Below, piece after piece: positions 4,160-11,214 of a DNA stretch of 11,214 nucleotides (its first letter is position 1; every line of letters begins with the position of its first letter). The DNA is from Bryobacterales bacterium (GTDB taxonomy: Bacteria; Acidobacteriota; Terriglobia; Bryobacterales; Bryobacteraceae), in assembly GCA_009697495.1 (NCBI GenBank), contig SHUN01000043.1, positions 1 through 11,214 on the forward strand, read 5' to 3'. A model generated the notes under the pieces. That model worked only from the letters and a program-made list of their open reading frames with translations, made no database searches and had not been told where the DNA came from. A program made the position numbers and the translations under genes.

Positions 4160-7100
4160 TTAAAAGACGAAGCGGGCGCCGAGCTGGATTCTGCGGCCGG
4201 CGCCTGCTCCGCTGACGATGCCGAAGCCGGGGCCGTTCAACGTGGTGCCGGGGTTGCCGAAGTTCGGGTGGTTGGTGATGTTGAAGAACTCGCCGCGAAT
4301 CTGTACTTTCATCGATTCGCGGATGGGGAAATTGCGGAGGATGGAGGCGTCGAGATTGAAGACGCCGTCGCCGCGCACGATGTTGACGCCCTGGTTGCCG
4401 AATTTGAATTGGGCGGGCTGGGCGAAGACTGAAGTGTCGAACCAGCGGTCGAGTGTCTTTTGGCTGTTGGCAAGATTCGGGTTTCTGGCGACATCGGCTC
4501 GCTGCGCGCCGGCGCTGTTGACGAAGGTGGTGTTGACCTGTGTATTGACCGTGAATGGTTCACCGGATTGGATAGTCATGAGGCCGCCGAGCGTCCAGTT
4601 GCCTACGACAGCGCCGAGCCTGCTGTTGCTGAGGTATTTTTTACCGCGGCCGATGGGGATGTCGTAAACGCTGGTCATAGTGAAGCGGTTGCGAATGTCA
4701 TTTCCAGTGGGCCCCCAATCGGCGCGGCGGTTGTAGAAGTCACTGAAGCCGATGTCTGCGCCAAGGGAGCCGCCGTCGCTGTAGCTATTGAAAGCGCGAG
4801 CCCAGGTGTAGGTACCCAGGATGCTGTAGCCGTTGGCGAAGCGGCGTTCGAGGCGGGCGACGCCGGCGTAGTAACGGGCATCGCCGAGCGCCGGGCTCTG
4901 GAGACTGACGTTGGAGAATTGGGGGAAGGGGCGGTCTGACTGCGTGGGCGTGCGGCCTTGCGAAATGGCCACGGCCAGTTGTTGCGGGGTGACCTGATTG
5001 ATGGAGATGTTCCCGCTGGGCAGTTTGTGGGCGAGGTTGCCGATCACTTGGATTTCGGCGAGGAAGCCATTGCCGATCTCGCGCTGGACGCCCAGGTTGA
5101 ACATCTCGGAGTAACCGGTGCGGCGCCGGGTCTCGAAGAAAGTAAGCGCGGTGTTGGGCTGTTGGCCGACGCGGACGGAGCCGAAGCTGTCGTTGAGCGT
5201 TGGAGTGGTGAGGTTGAGCGTGACGCCGTCCTTCAAGAAGAAGGGCGCGGTGATGCCGTTGTCGGGGCTGTTGAGGGTGGCCGATTTTTCGAAGCCCAGC
5301 GAGGCGTTGTTGGGAACACCGGCGTCGAAGGGGTGGGCGAAGAAGATGCCGATTGCGCCGCGAACGACGGTTTTCTGCGAACCGCCGGGCTTCCAGGCGA
5401 AGCCGAGGCGGGGGCCGAAATTGTTCCAATCGGTGTCGTAGATGGAGTCGCGCCAGCCATTGACGCCGAGGAATTTCACGACGCCGGGAGTACCGCTGAC
5501 GGGGTTGATCTGTGAGGTGTCGAAGCTGTTGGCGCGGCCGGCGGTATCGCGCATGGCGGTGTCGGTTTCCCAGCGGACGCCGAGGTTGAGCGTGAGGTTG
5601 CGAGAGATGTTCCAGTCGTCCTGGGCGAAGGCGGCGAGATAGGAACTGCGGCGGTTGAGGGGCTGCGTTTCGCGAGCGGAGAAGCCGGTGGTGAAGCCGA
5701 GGAGCATGGTGGCGAGGCCATTGCCGCTAGCGGCGACACCGGGTTGGCCGGTGCCCAACAGGTTGAAAGAAAAACTGCCCGCGGCGGTGGGGCGGTTGAT
5801 TTCATCGTTGAGCGAGGGACGCCATTCGCCGCCGAATTTGAAGCTATGTTTGCCGCGGATCCAACTGAGGTTGTTGACGATTTGATACTGCTGAATCGGG
5901 AACTGGCGGCGCTCCTGTGCGCTGGAGCCGAGCGCGGTGAAACCGGCGGCGGAAAATTCGGGAAAGTCGCCATCGGGAATGCCCTTCAGGCCGAGTTGCG
6001 TGGCCCAGGGTTTACCGCGGCCGAGAGCGAAGGCGTGGTTGATGCGGTTGGAATACGTCATGCGGAAATCGTTGACGATGGAGGCGGAAACGGTGCGGGT
6101 CCAACTGCCGTAGAAATACTGTTGGTGGCGAATGGCGACGCCCTGGGTTTCGGCGCCGGGGTCGGGGAAGACGCTGGTTTGATCGGTGTCGTCGGAGTTG
6201 TACAGATAGCGGCCGCTGACACGATCTTTCGAGCCGAAATTATGGTCGACCTTGGCGGTGTAGTTGTCACGGGTGAGGCCGTTGACGAAGTTGGCGCGGA
6301 AGTTATTGGCGCCGGCGAGGGAGTCGGCCGTGCGGTTGGCAACGGGGTAGAACGGAATCAGTTTCAAGGCGACGGGATCGAGGCGGGAGGCAGGAACGCG
6401 ATTGCCCGGGAACTGCGTGCGGGTTTGGCGGCCGCTGATGAGTTGGGTGGTGGCGGGATCGTAGACGGGGATGAGGGCGTTGTTGTTGCCGACGGATTGG
6501 GAGAAGTCGGCCGCGCGCTGGAGGAGCGACGGAACGGTGAGCGTGCGGATTGCGCCATCGCGGCGGCGCGAGCCTTCGTAGGCGAAGAAGAAGAAGGTCT
6601 TGTCCTTACCGTTATAAAGTTTGGGGATTCTCACGGGGCCGCCGATGGTGCCGCCGTAGACGTTGTAGCGCAGTGGGGCTTTGGTCTTTTTGCCGTCGAC
6701 GATGGGGGCGAAAAAGTTGGCCGCGTCGAACTTTTCGTTGCGGACGTATTCAAAGAGCGAACCGTGTACGTTGTTGGTCCCCGACTTGGTGGTGGCGACG
6801 ATGACGCCGCCATTGGAGCCGCCGTATTCGGCCGCGTAGCCGTTGGCCATGATCTTCACTTCGGCGATGGTTTCCACAGGCGGATCGAGATCGACCTGGC
6901 CGACTCCCAGACGCATGTTTTGACCGGTGCCGCCATCGATCCAGAACATCTGCGATTGCTGGCGCGAACCGGCGAGGGAGAAGTTGGGCTTTTGGCCGGA
7001 ATCGTAACCGATGAAGACGGCTGCGCCGGTCATTTGAATCAGATTCAGCGAGCGGCGATCGCCTAAGGGGAGGTCTTCCACGGCCTTGGCCTCGACCAAT

Positions 7101-7489
7101 TGAGCGACGTCGGAAGTGCGTGTTTCGAGGATGGTGGCGGAGCCGGAAACAGTGATGCTTTCGGAGACCGCGCCGACTTCGAGTTGGATATCGAGTTCCA
7201 GATTCTGGCCGGTTGTCAACACGAGTCCGCGACGGACGAAACGGCGGAACCCGGCCTTTTCCGCTTCTACGATGTATTGGCCGATGGGGAGTTGGCGGAG
7301 GGAGAAGAGGCCGCCGTCGTTGGTTGTATAGACGACTTTTTGTTGGGTGGCGATGGAAGTCGCCGTCAATTGGACGCCGGGAATGACTGCGCCTTGCGCG
7401 TCGCGCGCGATACCGGTGATGGTGGCGGTGGGCGATTGCGCGATGAGCGATGCTGTAGCAAGCAGTGTGAGAACCCCGAGGCGATGCAT
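4160..7489 (-). CDS. Oar-like TonB-dependent outer-membrane receptor (first)
   Basis: This is a protein of about 1109 residues. The signal peptide MHRLGVLTLLATASLIAQ is followed by a carboxypeptidase-regulatory-like beta-sandwich (about 20-105: ITGIARDAQGAVIPGVQLTA, then LPIGQYIVEAEKAGF). A plug domain (about 110-245) ends in the family motif YAAEYGGSNGG…TTKSG at 218-237. A long beta-barrel then runs to the C-terminal strand RRIQLGARFVF, which ends in the phenylalanine typical of outer-membrane barrels. Such proteins form TonB-energised or large passive channels in the outer membrane and are related to Myxococcus Oar and to SusC. No SusD-like partner is present in the window. The start at 7489 is preferred over 7519 because it begins a compact signal peptide and lies six bases after a TATACT box. 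The ligand is unknown. Confidence 0.92.
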   Translation of the reverse strand: MHRLGVLTLLATASLIAQSPTATITGIARDAQGAVIPGVQLTATSIATQQKVVYTTNDGGLFSLRQLPIGQYIVEAEKAGFRRFVRRGLVLTTGQNLELDIQLEVGAVSESITVSGSATILETRTSDVAQLVEAKAVEDLPLGDRRSLNLIQMTGAAVFIGYDSGQKPNFSLAGSRQQSQMFWIDGGTGQNMRLGVGQVDLDPPVETIAEVKIMANGYAAEYGGSNGGVIVATTKSGTNNVHGSLFEYVRNEKFDAANFFAPIVDGKKTKAPLRYNVYGGTIGGPVRIPKLYNGKDKTFFFFAYEGSRRRDGAIRTLTVPSLLQRAADFSQSVGNNNALIPVYDPATTQLISGRQTRTQFPGNRVPASRLDPVALKLIPFYPVANRTADSLAGANNFRANFVNGLTRDNYTAKVDHNFGSKDRVSGRYLYNSDDTDQTSVFPDPGAETQGVAIRHQQYFYGSWTRTVSASIVNDFRMTYSNRINHAFALGRGKPWATQLGLKGIPDGDFPEFSAAGFTALGSSAQERRQFPIQQYQIVNNLSWIRGKHSFKFGGEWRPSLNDEINRPTAAGSFSFNLLGTGQPGVAASGNGLATMLLGFTTGFSARETQPLNRRSSYLAAFAQDDWNISRNLTLNLGVRWETDTAMRDTAGRANSFDTSQINPVSGTPGVVKFLGVNGWRDSIYDTDWNNFGPRLGFAWKPGGSQKTVVRGAIGIFFAHPFDAGVPNNASLGFEKSATLNSPDNGITAPFFLKDGVTLNLTTPTLNDSFGSVRVGQQPNTALTFFETRRRTGYSEMFNLGVQREIGNGFLAEIQVIGNLAHKLPSGNISINQVTPQQLAVAISQGRTPTQSDRPFPQFSNVSLQSPALGDARYYAGVARLERRFANGYSILGTYTWARAFNSYSDGGSLGADIGFSDFYNRRADWGPTGNDIRNRFTMTSVYDIPIGRGKKYLSNSRLGAVVGNWTLGGLMTIQSGEPFTVNTQVNTTFVNSAGAQRADVARNPNLANSQKTLDRWFDTSVFAQPAQFKFGNQGVNIVRGDGVFNLDASILRNFPIRESMKVQIRGEFFNITNHPNFGNPGTTLNGPGFGIVSGAGAGRRIQLGARFVF

Positions 7490-7495
7490 GAGTGG

Positions 7496-7501
7496 AGTAT
7501 A
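7496..7501 (-). promoter_or_regulatory. -10 box for a possibly leaderless receptor transcript
   Basis: TATACT on the minus strand is separated from ATG 7489 by only six bases, and no Shine-Dalgarno sequence precedes that ATG. RNA would then begin at or next to the start codon. A matching -35 is not evident. If the true start were 7519, this box would lie inside the gene. Confidence 0.4.
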
Positions 7502-7541
7502 GCGAAGCCAGGATTGCATCCGCTTGCGGGGAACGTTTCGA

Positions 7542-7554
7542 TATGATAGAGAGG
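7542..7554 (+). promoter_or_regulatory. -10-like box and Shine-Dalgarno of the second receptor
   Basis: TATGAT at 7542-7547 resembles a -10 element, and GAGAGG at 7549-7554 is a fair ribosome-binding site 10 bases before ATG 7565. Both cannot easily serve together, since RNA started from this box would begin around 7554. The -10 call is therefore weaker than the ribosome-binding site. Confidence 0.35.
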
Positions 7555-7564
7555 CAACAATCCT

Positions 7565-10500
7565 ATGCGCCTCCCATTCACCCTACTCCTCTGCGCCGCT
7601 TCCGCAATCGCCCAGACCGCCACCGGCACCATCAGCGTGATCACCGAAGACAGCACCCAGGCCGTGGTGCAGCGCGCCACCGTCAGCGTCGTCAATAAGT
7701 CGACAGGCTTGACGCGGTCCGGCACCTCCGGCGAGCGCGGCGAATTCCAGGCCACCTTCCTTCCCGCCGGCCAGTACAGCATCACCGTCCAGGCGGCGGG
7801 TTTCAAACGTTCCAACATTGCCTCGTTCACTTTGCAAGTCGATCAGAACGCCACCGTGCGCCTGACGCTCACGCCCGGCGATGTCGTGGAAACCGTGCAG
7901 GTCACCGAGTCCACGCCGCTGCTGGAAGCCGACACTTCGTCGCTGGGCCAAGTGATCGAAAACAAGAAGATTTTGGAGCTGCCGCTGAACGGTCGCAATC
8001 CGTTCGCATTGGGCCTGCTGGCGGGCAATACGACGCCCGTCACCGGCATGGGAACCAACTTGCCGTTCATCGCCGGCGGCGGCCGTTTTTCCTCGAACGA
8101 AGTGCTGCTCGACGGCTTGGATAACAACACCACCGTCACTTCCGGGGCCATCGGCCGCAGCGGTATCGCGATGCAGCCCAGTGTCGACGCTGTGCAGGAG
8201 TTCAAAGTGAAAACGAACTCCTTCTCCGCCGAGTTCGGGCACGCCGCCGGGGCCGTGATCAGCGCCACCATCAAGAGCGGCAGCAACGAATATCACGGCA
8301 CGTTATTTGAGTTCCTGCGCAATGACAAACTTGACGCCAACAACTTTTTCACGAACGCCGCCGGCCTCCCGCGCGCGGCCTTCCGGCAGAATCAGTTCGG
8401 CGGCGTTTTCGGCGGCCGCATCATCCGCAACAAGACGTTTTTCTTCGGCGATTATCAGGGCACGCGGCAGCGCACGGCGGCGGCCTCCAGCGTCGGCAGT
8501 CTGCCTTCCACGGGCATCCGCGGCGGCGATTTGTCCTCGCTGCGCATTCCGATTTTCGATCCGCTCGCCCGGCGTGTTGCCGCCAACGGCACCGTGGTCA
8601 GCACCTTATTCCCTGGCGCGATCATCCCGCAGGCGCGCATCAACGCCTCCTCCGCCGCCGTGTTGAAACTGATCCCGGATCCGAACTTCGGCGCGGCCGG
8701 CGCTCTCTCCCGCAACTTCTTCCGTCAGATTCCTCGCGGCTTCAATCAGGACCAGTGGGACGTGCGCGTTGACCACGCCGTCACCTCCAATCACAATCTT
8801 TTCGGGCGCGTTTCCAAGAGCAACCAGGCCAATCCGCAGCCGGGGATTATCGACGGCTTCATTGGGGGCAGCAGCAAGCTGTATCGCGATATTTTCCAGG
8901 CGGTGCTGAACGACACCGTTGTCTTTTCGCCCACTGTCGTAAACGAGTTCCGCGCCGGTTATACGCGCCACAACGGCAGCCGGCTCGTCGACAACGTCAG
9001 CGATGGCGCCAAATTCGCCGTCGACAATAAAGTGGCGTTGTTTCCTTTTCCTGTCACCGGCTTCCCCTCCATCGCATTCAACTTCTCCGGAGAAGGAACC
9101 GGCTCGACGCAGTTCGACGGCTTCGGCGGCGGCTCCAGCGATTTGAATTATGAGAACCGCTTTCACTTCGCCGACACGATCTCCGTTAACCGCGGAAAAC
9201 ACAACTTGAAAATGGGCGTCGATTTCCGGCGCAACCGCTTCGACACGCTCCGCGGCAATCCCTTCTTCGGCCAGTTTATCTTTGGGTCCATCTTCTCTTC
9301 GAGCAGCGACACACCCGGTTCCGGCGCGCCATTCGCCGACTACCTGATGGGCTTCCCCAGCCTGATTCAGGGAACACAGATGCTCGACTGGGGCCGGCAG
9401 GCCGACGTTTATTTCGGGACCTTCTTCCAGGACGATTGGAAGTTGAGCAAGAAGCTCACGCTGAACCTCGGCTTCCGCTACGACCTCTATACCCAGCCCA
9501 TTGATATCCGTGATCGGGGCGGCCTGTTCGATCTGGAGAAATCCCGCTTCGCAGTGCCCGGAAAAGACGGCTACACGCGGGGCATTGTCGACGGCGACCA
9601 CAACAACTTCGGCCCGCGCGCGGGCTTCGCTTATCAGGCCGGACGCCGCTGGGTGATGCGCGGCGGATACGGTATCTTCTATGGGTTGCGCGATCAGAAT
9701 CAGGAGATGACGCAGATCGCCGGGAACAACCCCAACACCCCGGCCCTGATCGCGCCGGTCGTGAACGCCTCGCGCACTGTCGCGCCGCCCTACACGATCA
9801 ATTCCCCCGTACTCGCCGGGCCCACTGCCACCACGCTGGAAGCCTATAGCGCCGCCGCGCCGCTCGCGCGAACGATCCGCTCGCAGGGCTTCCACGACGC
9901 GCGCTTCCCGATGCTCGATCAATACAACTTCTCCATCCAGTTCCAGCCCGCCGAGGCCCTGCTGATTGAGACTTCGTATCAGGGCGCGCGCGGCCGGGAT
10001 TTGGCGACGCTGTTCATCAACGTCAATCAAGTGCCGTTTGAGTTCGCGCTGGACGGCCGCAACGTGCAAGCCCGGCGGCCCTACCCAATGATCAACGGCG
10101 TCGTCATTCCTTCATTCTCTAAAGCCAAGTCGAACTACAACGCCTTCAATCTGCGCGTGGAAAAGCGCCATCGGAACGGACTCAATTTCCTGGCGAACTA
10201 CACGTGGCAGAAGAACATGGAGGAGGGCGGTTCAGGGCCGAGCTCTTTTACGCAAAATGGCGGCACGTCCATTGCTTTGGATACTTACAACTTATCGCGC
10301 GAGAAGGGACTCGCGCCGATTGACGTCGCCCATATCTTCAATGTGAGCTATGGCTACGAACTGCCCTGGGGGCCCGGCCAGCGCTGGGCCAGCGGCCGCG
10401 GCGTCGCCGGTAAGGTGATTGGCGGTTGGCAGTTGAACGGCATTACGTTCGTGCGAGGCGGCTTTCCCACCGACATCCGCACGAATCGCCTGCCCCCCAT

Positions 10501-10939
10501 CTTCAACACCTTCAATGTTCCGGATCGCGTGAAGGGCGAACCCCTTCAGGTAAGCAGCAAACGCGGCCCGGATAGCTTCTTCAACCCCGCGGCCTTCCGC
10601 GTCCCAGGTACCACGCTCAGCAACACCGGCGCGCCCATTCAGCTCTTCGGTGATTCGGCGCGCCGCGTTGCCCGCGGCCCCGGTTCGGTGAATTTCGATT
10701 TCTCGCTCTTCAAGGAAGTGACATTCGGGGATCGCATGCGCTTGCAGTTCCGCACGGAGGCGTTCAATCTTACCAACACGCCAACCTTCAGCCTGGCGAG
10801 TTCCAACACGCCGCCTATGACATGTATTGGCCGGACGCCCGGATCTGCCTGCAACGACAACAATCCGGAGTTCGGAAAGTTAAGCGGCGCGCAGGCCACC
10901 GGCCGACAACTGCAGTTTGGGCTGAAGTTTCTGTTCTAA
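7565..10939 (+). CDS. Oar-like TonB-dependent outer-membrane receptor (second)
   Basis: This is a 1124-residue protein with the same architecture as its divergent neighbour. It has a signal peptide (MRLPFTLLLCAASAIAQ), a carboxypeptidase-regulatory-like domain (about 18-103, ending in VDQNATVRLTLTPGD) and a plug (about 108-245) with ELPLNGRNPF at 138-147. The motif SAEFGHAAGAVISATIKSG is at 221-239. The large barrel ends in RQLQFGLKFLF with a terminal phenylalanine. The two receptors share the fold and motifs but differ widely along the barrel, so they are distant paralogues, not a recent duplication, and probably take different ligands. Two cysteines about 11 residues apart near the end (MTCIGRTPGSACNDNN) could form a disulfide in an exposed loop. 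The gene starts 75 bp from the start of the minus receptor and is followed by a strong hairpin. The substrate cannot be read from the sequence. Confidence 0.93.
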   Translation: MRLPFTLLLCAASAIAQTATGTISVITEDSTQAVVQRATVSVVNKSTGLTRSGTSGERGEFQATFLPAGQYSITVQAAGFKRSNIASFTLQVDQNATVRLTLTPGDVVETVQVTESTPLLEADTSSLGQVIENKKILELPLNGRNPFALGLLAGNTTPVTGMGTNLPFIAGGGRFSSNEVLLDGLDNNTTVTSGAIGRSGIAMQPSVDAVQEFKVKTNSFSAEFGHAAGAVISATIKSGSNEYHGTLFEFLRNDKLDANNFFTNAAGLPRAAFRQNQFGGVFGGRIIRNKTFFFGDYQGTRQRTAAASSVGSLPSTGIRGGDLSSLRIPIFDPLARRVAANGTVVSTLFPGAIIPQARINASSAAVLKLIPDPNFGAAGALSRNFFRQIPRGFNQDQWDVRVDHAVTSNHNLFGRVSKSNQANPQPGIIDGFIGGSSKLYRDIFQAVLNDTVVFSPTVVNEFRAGYTRHNGSRLVDNVSDGAKFAVDNKVALFPFPVTGFPSIAFNFSGEGTGSTQFDGFGGGSSDLNYENRFHFADTISVNRGKHNLKMGVDFRRNRFDTLRGNPFFGQFIFGSIFSSSSDTPGSGAPFADYLMGFPSLIQGTQMLDWGRQADVYFGTFFQDDWKLSKKLTLNLGFRYDLYTQPIDIRDRGGLFDLEKSRFAVPGKDGYTRGIVDGDHNNFGPRAGFAYQAGRRWVMRGGYGIFYGLRDQNQEMTQIAGNNPNTPALIAPVVNASRTVAPPYTINSPVLAGPTATTLEAYSAAAPLARTIRSQGFHDARFPMLDQYNFSIQFQPAEALLIETSYQGARGRDLATLFINVNQVPFEFALDGRNVQARRPYPMINGVVIPSFSKAKSNYNAFNLRVEKRHRNGLNFLANYTWQKNMEEGGSGPSSFTQNGGTSIALDTYNLSREKGLAPIDVAHIFNVSYGYELPWGPGQRWASGRGVAGKVIGGWQLNGITFVRGGFPTDIRTNRLPPIFNTFNVPDRVKGEPLQVSSKRGPDSFFNPAAFRVPGTTLSNTGAPIQLFGDSARRVARGPGSVNFDFSLFKEVTFGDRMRLQFRTEAFNLTNTPTFSLASSNTPPMTCIGRTPGSACNDNNPEFGKLSGAQATGRQLQFGLKFLF

Positions 10940-10948
10940 CATTCGCCG

Positions 10949-10992
10949 CGCCGTTTAGCAGAATCCCGGATTCGGGCTTCTGCTAAACGGCG
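10949..10992 (+). terminator. Large hairpin after the second receptor gene
   Basis: CGCCGTTTAGCAGAA (10949-10963) pairs perfectly with 10978-10992. After a single T/C mismatch, CCCG (10965-10968) pairs with CGGG (10973-10976) around a GATT loop: 19 base pairs in all, starting nine bases after the stop codon. No T-tract follows on either strand, so it is not a classical intrinsic terminator. It may stabilise the mRNA end, assist Rho-dependent ending, or be a REP-like palindrome. Confidence 0.6.
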
Positions 10993-11078
10993 GCGGGGAC
11001 GAATCTCAAAATTCACGCCTTCCCGCGCTTGCAGATGAGCGAGGACTCCAAATAGGTTTTTGGCCGGTAACTGCACAG

Positions 11079-11105
11079 GTAGGCATCCCGTCGCGGGATG
11101 TCTAC
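11079..11105. repeat. REP-like hairpin between convergent genes
   Basis: GTAGGCATCCCG (11079-11090) pairs with CGGGATGTCTAC (11094-11105) across a TCG loop, with one G-T wobble. It lacks a T-tract. It lies 46 bases beyond the stop of the minus-strand gene at the window end and could mark the 3' end of that transcript. The compact palindrome with a three-base loop resembles dispersed REP-type elements, but only one copy is in the window. Confidence 0.5.
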
Positions 11106-11151
11106 GGCGGGAAGAGCGCGAACCGGTTTGGCGTTGTCGGCTGGCTGAACG

Positions 11152-11214
11152 CTACTCGGTGTTGACGGCGGGTACGAAGGGGTTGCCCAGAAAGACGCGG
11201 CGCAGGGCGTCCAG
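11152..11214 (-). CDS. C-terminal end of a gene running off the window
   Basis: The last 20 codons of a minus-strand gene are present, ending LRRVFLGNPFVPAVNTE with a TAG stop at 11152-11154. The residue composition and GC-rich third positions look coding, and the position, convergent with the second receptor and followed by a hairpin, fits a real gene end. The piece is too short to name a family. Confidence 0.55.
   Translation of the reverse strand: MDALRRVFLGNPFVPAVNTE

Noticed and set aside
5744..7066. A 440-codon plus-strand open frame
   Set aside because: It lies wholly antisense inside the first receptor gene and is very rich in Gly, Ala, Val and Asp, as expected for a shadow of GC-rich coding DNA.
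8606..10069. A 487-codon minus-strand open frame
   Set aside because: It is antisense to the second receptor gene, with shadow-like composition and no family motifs.

Overview
This GC-rich window most likely comes from an Acidobacteriota chromosome, probably the Bryobacterales/Solibacter group. The call rests on two giant Oar-like TonB-dependent receptors with an N-terminal carboxypeptidase-regulatory-like domain (a hallmark expansion of that phylum), a Tat/Rossmann-type conserved protein common in Acidobacteria and Planctomycetes, and a small secreted beta-rich protein. It is an inference from protein families; there is no rRNA or other marker gene here.

The window has two halves. The left part (1-2654) is accessory-like and sparsely coding. 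It holds a MNT/HEPN toxin-antitoxin-type pair whose HEPN gene is frameshifted, an 815-base stretch with no convincing intact gene, and a small coiled-coil protein (1979-2308). It also holds three copies, all in the same orientation, of a 36-bp repeat (265-300, 1910-1945, 2416-2451). They are spaced so that the MNT/HEPN pair and the coiled-coil gene each sit in a repeat-bounded block, like cassettes. This part ends in a run of structured elements: a hairpin flanked by A6 tracts (2340-2368), a perfect 14-bp terminator-like hairpin (2488-2519), and a segment that looks like domain V of a group II intron (2577-2609) with no reverse transcriptase gene in the window.

The right part (2655-11214) is densely coding. 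A minus-strand conserved Rossmann-like protein (2655-3776) is divergent, by 29 bp, from a small secreted protein (3806-4159). That gene converges stop-to-stop, with no base between, on the first Oar-like receptor (4160-7489, minus). A second Oar-like receptor (7565-10939, plus) diverges from the first across a 75-bp gap. Two hairpins follow (10949-10992 and 11079-11105), and the window ends in the last 20 codons of another minus-strand gene.

The two receptors are probably outer-membrane channels for large or complex ligands; nothing here names the substrate. The most unusual part is the cassette-like repeat arrangement with the eroded toxin gene and intron-like remnant, not the receptor block, which is ordinary for this phylum.
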